Assembly (NCBI GenBank): GCA_964236735.1
Contig: CAXSFM010000017.1
Coordinates: forward strand, 1 to 64,000
Reading direction: 5' to 3'
DNA from: JAIVJG01 sp964236735
Lineage (GTDB): Bacteria; Acidobacteriota; Blastocatellia; Pyrinomonadales; Pyrinomonadaceae
Length of the DNA: 64,000 bases
Shown: one piece after another, positions 58,277-64,000 of the stretch
Position numbering within the stretch: position 1 is the stretch's first letter
How the letters are laid out: each line of letters begins with the position of its first letter
Made by a program: the position numbers and the translations under genes
Notes under the pieces: generated by a model
The model's database searches: none
Told to the model about the DNA's origin: nothing
Seen by the model: the letters and a program-made list of their open reading frames with translations, nothing else

Positions 58277-58984
58277 TTATATGAGGATGCGGTCTGGTGA
58301 CGCAACGATCTGCCCGTCGCGCATCTGGATGATGCGTTTGCACATGGCGGCGGCTTCGGGGTTGTGCGTGATCATAATGATGGTCTGGTTGAGGCGATAG
58401 TTCATCTCCTGAAACATGTTGAGGACGATGGCGGAGTTTTCCGTGTCGAGATTGCCGGTCGGCTCGTCCGCGAGGACGATGGCCGGGCGCGTGACGAGTG
58501 CGCGTGCGAGCGCGACTCTCTGTTGCTCGCCGCCGGAGAGTTCGAGCGGCTTGTGGTGCATCTTGTCTTCCAGCCTGAGCAGGCTCAAAACTTCGCGCCG
58601 ACGTTCCGGGTCGTCCTTTTTGCCGCCGTTACCTTTGCCTGCGTGCAGGCGTTCGGCAAGTCGCAAATTGCCTTCCGCTGTGAGCGTCGGGAACAGGTTG
58701 AAGCGTTGGAAGACGAAACCGATTTTGCGGCGGCGTATGTCAGTGCGGCGCGCGTCTGTGGCGGCTGTCAAATCTTCGTCGTCAATGATGATGCGCCCGC
58801 GCGTCGGCGTCAGCAGTCCGCCCAACAGGTGCAGCATCGTTGACTTGCCGCATCCACTCGGCCCCATGATGGCGACGAACTCACCTTCTTCGACATCGAG
58901 CGAGACGCCGCGCAAGGCGTGTACGTCAACGCTTCCGACGCGATAGACCTTTTCCAGATTTTCAGCTTGAAGAATTTTTCTCAT
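58277..58984 (-). CDS. ABC transporter ATP-binding protein, LolD/MacB type (235 aa)
   Basis: A complete nucleotide-binding domain: Walker A GPSGCGKST (41-49), Q-loop in RRRKIGFVFQRFNLFPTL, signature LSGGEQQRVALARAL, Walker B IVLADEPTGNLD, His in MITHNPEAA. The QRFNLFPTLT pattern and TGNLDTENS belong to the MacB/LolD/FtsE group, which works with FtsX-type permeases. Upstream (58985-59067) is a repeat element and then the permease gene on the same strand. Confidence 0.93.
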   Translation of the reverse strand: MRKILQAENLEKVYRVGSVDVHALRGVSLDVEEGEFVAIMGPSGCGKSTMLHLLGGLLTPTRGRIIIDDEDLTAATDARRTDIRRRKIGFVFQRFNLFPTLTAEGNLRLAERLHAGKGNGGKKDDPERRREVLSLLRLEDKMHHKPLELSGGEQQRVALARALVTRPAIVLADEPTGNLDTENSAIVLNMFQEMNYRLNQTIIMITHNPEAAAMCKRIIQMRDGQIVASPDRILI

Positions 58985-58989
58985 CAGTC

Positions 58990-59072
58990 GTCAAAAGGTG
59001 AATGGTAAATGGTAAATGGTGACAAGACAAACAGACTCTTCACTATTCACCTTTGACCGCTGACCATTTACT
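58990..59072. repeat. 7-bp-period inverted repeat, GTGAATG/GTAAATG type
   Basis: GTGAATG, GTAAATG, GTAAATG on the left face TTCACCT, TTGACCG, CTGACCA, TTTACTC on the right. It lies between the ATPase and permease genes and runs into the permease stop. Confidence 0.78.
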
Positions 59073-60165
59073 CATACGAAAGCGCATTGACCGGATCGAG
59101 ACCCGCGGCACGCATCGCAGGATAGAGCGCGCCGAGGATGCCGCCGCCGAGACCGATGAGCGCCGCCGTCAAACCCCAGCGCCAACTGTATTCAAACAGC
59201 AGGCCGTAGTTGCGCTCGATCAAATAACCGACGACGAACGAAACGGCGAAACCGGCGACGAGTCCGAGCAGGCTGATGACAATCGCTTCCGTCTCAATCG
59301 CCCCGACGATATAGCCGCGCGACGCGCCGAGAGCTTTCAAAATACCGATCTCGCGCGTGCGCTCTGTGATCGTCGTGTACATCGCCAGCATCACGACGAG
59401 CGCGCTGACGAGCGCGGACAGCGCGACGAGCGTCCGCAGGAAGACGCCCAAGTAAGGGATGCTCTTCTCGATGTTCGTAAAGATGTCGCTCGTCAACTGG
59501 ATTTTATTTCCCGGCAGAGCTTCGTCCAGACGATGCGCCATCTCGACTGTCTCGGCGGAGTTTTTCAGCTTGACGTAAACCCATGTGCATTTACCCGGCG
59601 CTTCCAGCGCGTCCTGCATCGCCGCCAGAGACATCTTGATGCGCGGCCCCGCTTCGGGCGTGTAGATGCCGGCGACAGTGTATGGCTGGTTGCCGAAAAT
59701 TTTGATGGTGTCGCCCGCGTGGAGATTGTTGTTGTGCGCTTTGGACTCGTCAATGACGACTTCGTTCAACGCTTGCGGCGCGTGTCCGGCGACGAGCGTC
59801 ATGTCGTTCATGCGCGCGAAGGCGTCCCAGTCCACGCCTTCGATCTGCTCGAAGCCGAAACCGCCTTTGCCCTGCGAGATGTAGCGAATCGCGGGCACGG
59901 CCATCTCCACGCCCTCGATTTTCTGTATCTCGTCCGCGTACTTGACGCTCAGGTTGGCGGACGAACTCGTCAACTCGGTCGAGCCGGGGCGCGTGAAAAT
60001 AATTTCCGCACGCAGGTTCGACGAGCGACGTTGTAAATCGTTCGACATCCCGCGCGACAATCCCGTGAAGAGCATTACCAAACACACGCCCAACGCCACG
60101 CCCGCCGCGCTCACCATCGCGCGCACAGGGCGTTGCCGTATGTTGGAGCTAACGAGATTATCCAT
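59068..60165 (-). CDS. FtsX-type ABC permease, LolC/E or MacB-like (365 aa)
   Basis: Topology is that of the MacB/LolCE group: helix 1 (about 15-35, VSAAGVALGVCLVMLFTGLSRGM), a periplasmic domain (40-235), then three helices in the C-terminal FtsX domain (SALVSALVVMLAMYTTI; AIVISLLGLVAGFAVSFVVGYLI; LTAALIGLGGGILGALYPAMRAAGLDPVNAL). ALGASRGYIVGAIETEA is the coupling helix that meets the ATPase. Only one permease is present, implying a homodimer. The family extracts lipoproteins or exports substrates mechanically across the periplasm. A LolB-like lipoprotein gene lies directly upstream. Confidence 0.88.
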   Translation of the reverse strand: MDNLVSSNIRQRPVRAMVSAAGVALGVCLVMLFTGLSRGMSNDLQRRSSNLRAEIIFTRPGSTELTSSSANLSVKYADEIQKIEGVEMAVPAIRYISQGKGGFGFEQIEGVDWDAFARMNDMTLVAGHAPQALNEVVIDESKAHNNNLHAGDTIKIFGNQPYTVAGIYTPEAGPRIKMSLAAMQDALEAPGKCTWVYVKLKNSAETVEMAHRLDEALPGNKIQLTSDIFTNIEKSIPYLGVFLRTLVALSALVSALVVMLAMYTTITERTREIGILKALGASRGYIVGAIETEAIVISLLGLVAGFAVSFVVGYLIERNYGLLFEYSWRWGLTAALIGLGGGILGALYPAMRAAGLDPVNALSYE

Positions 60166-60169
60166 AAAA

Positions 60170-60255
60170 GGCAGAGGTTAGAGATTAGAGGTTAGAGGTC
60201 GGAGGTTAGTGAGAAGGCTTTTACTAACATCTGACCTCTAACCTCTAATCTCTAT
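60170..60255. repeat. 7-bp-period inverted repeat, GAGGTTA/GAGATTA type
   Basis: Five left heptamers (GAGGTTA, GAGATTA, GAGGTTA, GAGGTCG, GAGGTTA) face CTGACCT, CTAACCT and CTAATCT on the right. The arms are about 25 bases apart. It lies between the permease and LolB-like genes; one of the cleanest copies. Confidence 0.88.
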
Positions 60256-61292
60256 TTCTTCGTTGCGTCCAGATTCACTTCCGGCAGGTTGGAAGCGTTC
60301 TTGAGGACGAAGATGTCTTTGTCGAACGGCTGATTGACTTTGACGGCGGCGGGTTCCTGGAAAGTGATGCGAATCGAGTAGCTGTCGTGCGGTCTGGTTA
60401 ACTCGACTGTGCCGGGCAGTTGTGCGCCACCCTCGCCGAAACTTTTCAACTCGCCGTAAACCACATCGGTCACCAGCGAGCCGCGCTCATCGTAGCTTTG
60501 AATGCGCGCCAGACGGACAGCGTTGACGCGGTCGAACCAGAAACGGCGCACGACACGCGCGCGGTTCGCGCCCTGCGGCTCAAGCTCCGTCAAAATATAA
60601 TAGCCGCGCACGACGCGCGCGCCCGGCTTCGCGGTGGCGCGTGTGTCAGGCTCTTCCTGAAAAGCTTCGGACTGCGCGTAGATGAGGTTCGAGTTGTCGG
60701 GCGCGACGGGCTGCAACATCAGCGCGTCCGTGAAGTGCTGCGGGCGCAGACTCGACAGCGTGTTGACGGTGGCGCGCTGCATCGAGGCCATCTGTTTTTT
60801 GCCGTCGCCGTCGCAACGCGGTTTCGCCGCCGCCGCTTCGCCATCCAGCTTCGGATAGGCGGCGCGGTTTGTCCCTTGCACGAAGCGCCTGTATTTCTCG
60901 TCGCCCTGGTACAAAGCGATCCAGAAATGCTCGCCGTCCGAACTCATGTCCGCGATCTTTACGGTCACGACGAGCGGCGCTTCAATCGAGAGATAAATTT
61001 CGCCGGGACGCTGAATAAAGACCTTGCCGTCCGCCGTCCGATATTTCTCCGCGATACCGCACTCGGCAAATGCCGTGTCGAGAAACTGGATGTCAACCTT
61101 GCCGCTCAGAGAGCGCACGCTCGCCAGACGGTTGATCTCGTCGAGCAGCTTTCCCGTCTCGGCTTCCGCCAGCGGCGAAAGCACGGGCGGCACGGTCACT
61201 TTCCGCTTCGTCAGACGGCTGCATCCGGCGGACGTGGAAATCAACAGAGCGATAATAAAAAAGACCGCTAGACGTTTTAGCGGCACTCTCAT
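60252..61292 (-). CDS. LolB-like / DUF4292-like lipoprotein (346 aa)
   Basis: A lipoprotein signal (MRVPLKRLAVFFIIALLISTSAGC) has the lipobox SAGC near residue 24. It is followed by a LolA/LolB-like beta half-barrel: INRLASVRSLSGKVDIQFL, then GEIYLSIEAPLVVTVKIADMSSDGEHFWIALY. The fold continues through FWFDRVNAVRLARIQSYDERGSLVTDVVYGEL. The frame is open further upstream to 62033, but those 240 residues are the reverse image of the neighbouring gene. The ATG at 61292 (or 61313) is chosen for the signal. It sits before the permease and ATPase genes, so an outer-membrane lipoprotein receptor role is likely. Confidence 0.75.
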   Translation of the reverse strand: MRVPLKRLAVFFIIALLISTSAGCSRLTKRKVTVPPVLSPLAEAETGKLLDEINRLASVRSLSGKVDIQFLDTAFAECGIAEKYRTADGKVFIQRPGEIYLSIEAPLVVTVKIADMSSDGEHFWIALYQGDEKYRRFVQGTNRAAYPKLDGEAAAAKPRCDGDGKKQMASMQRATVNTLSSLRPQHFTDALMLQPVAPDNSNLIYAQSEAFQEEPDTRATAKPGARVVRGYYILTELEPQGANRARVVRRFWFDRVNAVRLARIQSYDERGSLVTDVVYGELKSFGEGGAQLPGTVELTRPHDSYSIRITFQEPAAVKVNQPFDKDIFVLKNASNLPEVNLDATKK

Positions 61293-61510
61293 CGGGGGTT
61301 CTAAAATGTTCATCTGCATAAAACTGCGCGCGCGCCACCACAACAAGCCTCTTAAAAAATACCTCCGCTCAAGATGGCTGAATTGATTAAGGGAAGCTAA
61401 CAAACGCGCTTCGGCATTGTCAACGCGGCACGCGAGCAGGACTGCCTTATGAAGGATGCGAAATGAAGTGAAGTTTGATGTCTGATGCCGTTGCTTTCGC
61501 TCACCCTTTC

Positions 61511-61945
61511 TCATTCGAGGACGAGCGGAGGGCTGCTGAAACGCTCGCGCAAATTGTTGATGGCGCGCAGCACGCGCGGGCGACTGACGAGCCTGTATTC
61601 CAGACCACGCTTGCCCGGAAAATCGAGCAGCATAATGCCCATCAAAATCGTCAGGATGCCCTGACCCGGCACGCCCGGCAGAGACATAATGACGCCCAGC
61701 GCGACGAGTAACAGCCCCAACAAATTCTTCGCGACGATGCCCGCCCAACGCAACACTGGATGACGCTCGACCCAAAATTCGCGCCCGTGCGAAGCATGAA
61801 AATACGTCGCCGGAAGTTTGACCAGCACCCACGTCACGACCGCGAGGCTGACGACGAAAGTCGCCACAGAGATCGCCAGCCCGACCAGCACCGCGCTCCA
61901 CGTCAGCCCGTATCCGTGCAAAGTTTGCGTCAGCCAATCGAACAT
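61511..61945 (-). CDS. PGPGW-family membrane protein (144 aa)
   Basis: Two or three helices flank the family motif LPGVPGQGILTILMGIMLLDFPGKR (PGPGW family, function unknown). The N-terminal part has LVGLAISVATFVVSLAVVTWVLVKLP, and the C-terminal NNLRERFSSPPLVLE is soluble. The ATG at 61945 excludes a polar leader of 36 residues that is encoded partly by the palindrome upstream. About 220 bases without a gene follow before the LolB-like start. Confidence 0.82.
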   Translation of the reverse strand: MFDWLTQTLHGYGLTWSAVLVGLAISVATFVVSLAVVTWVLVKLPATYFHASHGREFWVERHPVLRWAGIVAKNLLGLLLVALGVIMSLPGVPGQGILTILMGIMLLDFPGKRGLEYRLVSRPRVLRAINNLRERFSSPPLVLE

Positions 61946-61991
61946 TCCAGTAATCCTTAACACCTTGTCCGTCTCTTTCTTCTGCTGCGAC

Positions 61992-62034
61992 TTTGCGCCT
62001 TTGCGTGAAAATCCTTCCCACGCAAAGGCGCAAA
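61992..62034. repeat. perfect 16-bp palindrome
   Basis: Arms at 61992-62007 and 62019-62034 pair perfectly across an 11-base loop. The core CGCAAAGG is repeated with an 8-bp period, unlike the heptamer repeats elsewhere. The sequence is related to the palindrome at 32416. It lies between the HD hydrolase and PGPGW genes. Confidence 0.8.
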
Positions 62035-62052
62035 GGCGCGAAAAATAATTCA

Positions 62053-62622
62053 CTACATCGCGTGACGCGCTTCGATCAACGCGGCGATAGTTTCAGCGAC
62101 CACTTCTCTCGCCGCTCCCTCCAAACCGAACTCGCGCGACGTTATGCCTTCCCAGAACTCGTCCAGCCCGCGCGCCCCCGCGCGCTCGAACGCGAGCGCC
62201 TGCGCCAGCAAATCAATCACGTCCGCCGCCTTCACGAGACGCGCCTCCACGCTCGCGCGTCGCTCGTAATCCTCGTGCAACTCACCGTAGCGTGCGGCGT
62301 TCGTCGCGCCACGCATCACGTCGTCGAAGGCCGCACGCTCGGCACGCTTACGAGCCTCCACATCGTAATATTTCGCCATCGTGCGCGGCATGTCTCCCGT
62401 CCGCGTCTCGGCCAAGTCATGCAGCAACGCGAGACGCAGCACACGCTCGACATCCACCTCGACGCCGCGCGCCGACACCTCATCCGCCAGCAGCATCGCC
62501 GTCAACGCCACGCCGTAAGAATGCGACGCGACGGACTCCGCGCCGGGCGGCATCCCGCGCAAAACCCAGCCCGTCCGGTCGAGACGTTTCAGACGTTGAA
62601 GCTCATTGAGTACGGAAATCAT
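62053..62622 (-). CDS. HD-domain phosphohydrolase, YfbR/HDDC2-like 5'-nucleotidase (189 aa)
   Basis: An HD domain with the metal-binding residues visible: His in SVASHSYGVALTAMLLADE, His-Asp in RLALLHDLAETRTGDMPRTMA, and Asp in LVKAADVIDLLAQ. The layout (LYD-like start, E-rich helix AERAAFDDVMR, EDYERRASVEARLVKAADV) resembles the HDDC2/YfbR group, which dephosphorylates deoxynucleoside 5'-monophosphates. The ATG at 62622 is chosen because the upstream in-frame ATG at 62682 lies in repeat sequence. Substrate is inferred from family. Confidence 0.85.
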   Translation of the reverse strand: MISVLNELQRLKRLDRTGWVLRGMPPGAESVASHSYGVALTAMLLADEVSARGVEVDVERVLRLALLHDLAETRTGDMPRTMAKYYDVEARKRAERAAFDDVMRGATNAARYGELHEDYERRASVEARLVKAADVIDLLAQALAFERAGARGLDEFWEGITSREFGLEGAAREVVAETIAALIEARHAM

Positions 62623-62628
62623 AGAAAC

Positions 62629-62712
62629 GGTGATAAGTGATGAGTGATGAGTGATGAGAGAAGACTGATTCTTTCTCATCACTTATCACTGATCACTTAT
62701 CACTGATCACTG
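62629..62712. repeat. 7-bp-period inverted repeat, GTGATGA / CTGATCA-CTTATCA type
   Basis: GTGATAA, GTGATGA, GTGATGA, GTGATGA on the left face CTCATCA, CTTATCA, CTGATCA, CTTATCA, CTGATCA on the right. The right arm enters the end of the GlcD-like gene and encodes its last residues (VISDK). Confidence 0.88.
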
Positions 62713-64000
62713 TTGTCGAAAACATTTTGCCTGGATTCAGTATGCCGTTCGGGTCGAGCGCGTGTTTGATGCGGCGCATCGCGTCAATCGTCGCGCCGGT
62801 CAGCGCCATATCGAGATAAGGGGCTTTGACGTAGCCGATGCCGTGCTCGCCGCTGATCGTGCCGCCAAGCGCGACGGCAGCCGCGAAGGTTTCGCCGACG
62901 GCTTCACGCGCGCGTCTGACGGCGGCAGCGTCCGCGCGCTCGCACATAAAGTTGACGTGGATGTTGCCGTCGCCGAGATGCCCGAAGTTGACAACGAAAG
63001 TTTCATGGCGTCGCGCGATTTCGTCCACGCGCTCGATGAGTTCGGGAACGCGAGAGCGCGGCACGACGACATCCTCGTTGAACTTGAGCGTGCCGTATTT
63101 TTTAATCGCCGGAGACAAAGAACGCCGCACGTCCCACAGACGCTCCTCCTGCTCGCGCGTCTCGGAGCGAATCACGTCGTATCCGCCACCCGCTTTGACG
63201 ACCTCTTCAACGATGCGCGCAACGCGCTCGACTTCCTCTGACGCGCCGTCAACTGCGACGAGCAGCAGCGCGCCCGCCTCTTCGCCGATGCCGAAGGCGA
63301 ACTCGGATTCGACGGCGCGAATCGCGTGGCGGTCGAGCACTTCAATCGCGACGGGCGTGATGCGCGCGCGCGTAAAATCGGGAACGCACGCGCAAGCCTC
63401 TCTCATCGTGCGAAACGTGGCGCGCACGGTGCGCGTCGCGGCGGGGAGAGGAAGCAGCCTGAGTGTCGCCAGTGTGATGATGCCGAGCATTCCTTCGGAG
63501 CCGCACATCAATCCCGTCAAGTCGAAGCCGACGACGTTCTTGCTCGTCCGCCCGCCGGTCTCGATAATCTCGCCGGTCGGCAAGACGACTTCGAGTCCGA
63601 GCACGTAATGCTTCGTCACGCCGTACTTCGCAGAGCGAATGCCGCCCGCGTTCTCCGCGATGTTGCCGCCGATGAAAGAGTCTTTGTAGGACGATGGATC
63701 GGGCGGATAAAACAGCCCGACGCGCTCGACGGCCTGTTGCAAATCGTAAGTCGTGACGCCCGGCTCGGTGACGACGAGCAAGTTGTCCGCGTCAACTTCG
63801 CGGATGCAGTTCATGCGATCCGTGCCGATGACGATGCCGCCCTCGATGGGCACTGCGCCGCCCGTGTAGCCGACGCCGCCGCCGCGCGCCGTGACGGGAA
63901 AGCGTCGCTCGTTCGCGAGCCGCATGATGACCGAAATCTCGGCGGCAGTGCGCGGCAAGACGACAGCTTCCGGCGGAAACTTTTCCTTGATCGCATCCTG
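62693..64000 (-). CDS. FAD-linked oxidase, GlcD/D-lactate dehydrogenase-like, 5' end outside window
   Basis: The FAD_binding_4 domain is cut by the window edge: the frame is open to base 64000, and the coding sequence seen (about 435 codons) begins inside the domain (PEAVVLPRTAAEISVIMRLANERRFPVTARGGGVGYTGGAVP). FIGGNIAENAGGIRSAKYGVT and GFDLTGLMCGSEGMLGIIT are typical FAD-contacting parts. The C-terminal FAD-oxidase_C domain has NFGHLGDGNIHVNFM and GGTISGEHGIGYVKAPYL. The enzyme oxidises a 2-hydroxy acid such as glycolate or D-lactate, passing electrons to the quinone pool. No GlcE or GlcF lies downstream in view. Confidence 0.93.
   Translation of the reverse strand, partial: QDAIKEKFPPEAVVLPRTAAEISVIMRLANERRFPVTARGGGVGYTGGAVPIEGGIVIGTDRMNCIREVDADNLLVVTEPGVTTYDLQQAVERVGLFYPPDPSSYKDSFIGGNIAENAGGIRSAKYGVTKHYVLGLEVVLPTGEIIETGGRTSKNVVGFDLTGLMCGSEGMLGIITLATLRLLPLPAATRTVRATFRTMREACACVPDFTRARITPVAIEVLDRHAIRAVESEFAFGIGEEAGALLLVAVDGASEEVERVARIVEEVVKAGGGYDVIRSETREQEERLWDVRRSLSPAIKKYGTLKFNEDVVVPRSRVPELIERVDEIARRHETFVVNFGHLGDGNIHVNFMCERADAAAVRRAREAVGETFAAAVALGGTISGEHGIGYVKAPYLDMALTGATIDAMRRIKHALDPNGILNPGKMFSTTVISDK

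Noticed and set aside
60252..62033. 593-residue frame containing the LolB-like lipoprotein
   Set aside because: Residues 1-240 overlap the PGPGW gene in another frame and have no domain features. A lipoprotein signal begins near residue 248.
1..64000. CRISPR array, transposase, integrase or prophage genes
   Set aside because: Repeats have 7-bp units without spacers, and no recombinase, transposase or phage structural gene is recognisable.

Overview
The window is about 64 kb of GC-rich, gene-dense chromosome from a diderm bacterium. An Omp85 outer-membrane protein, TamB, LolA-like proteins, a class A PBP with a periplasmic extension and a large sortilin/BNR-type secreted protein fit Acidobacteriota, perhaps class Blastocatellia. 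That placement is inference from gene content: there is no rRNA, and I see no complete tRNA, CRISPR array, transposase or prophage. Genes are mostly housekeeping and envelope functions in short operons, with many TTG/GTG starts and 4-8 bp overlaps.

Region by region. 0.3-5.5 kb: a small membrane protein, then a plus-strand glycan block (polytopic membrane protein, GT2 glycosyltransferase, SDR epimerase/dehydratase, DegT aminotransferase). 5.5-9.4 kb, minus: methyltransferase, secreted protein, RsgA, SET-domain protein, DUF1287 lipoprotein. 9.6-12.8 kb: RlmN, a stand-alone DsbD-alpha-like protein, PgeF and AcpS with overlapping divergent starts. 12.9-28.2 kb, minus: class A PBP, a 33-aa membrane microprotein, then TamB, BamA-like Omp85, a PMT-type glycosyltransferase joined in frame to a SurA-like protein, and a patatin. 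28.3-33.6 kb, minus: RibB with a degenerate GTP cyclohydrolase II half, RibE, a 37-aa membrane microprotein, Cmk, threonine aldolase, HemW. 33.8-37.8 kb: PAS-GAF-STAS regulator, acetyl-CoA synthetase, PilZ-like protein.

38-50 kb: sortilin/BNR secreted protein, LolA-like protein, AI-2E transporter, CarA, two membrane proteins, LepB, HU, an M50 protease and a coiled-coil membrane protein. 50-56 kb: receiver-GGDEF protein, Crp/Fnr regulator, YacG, TlpA-like lipoprotein, pyruvate kinase, TPR membrane protein, orphan radical SAM protein. 57-64 kb, minus: a Lol-like set (LolA-like protein, small membrane protein, LolD-like ATPase, FtsX-type permease, LolB-like lipoprotein), then a PGPGW protein, an HD hydrolase and the 3' part of a GlcD-like FAD oxidase cut by the window edge.

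The most unusual feature is not a gene. At least sixteen intergenic loci carry short repeats with a 7-bp period. Most are arranged as two complementary arms, so the transcript could fold into a long hairpin. The heptamer differs from locus to locus but the 7-bp period does not. The repeats also supply start codons, protein ends and promoter edges to neighbouring genes.
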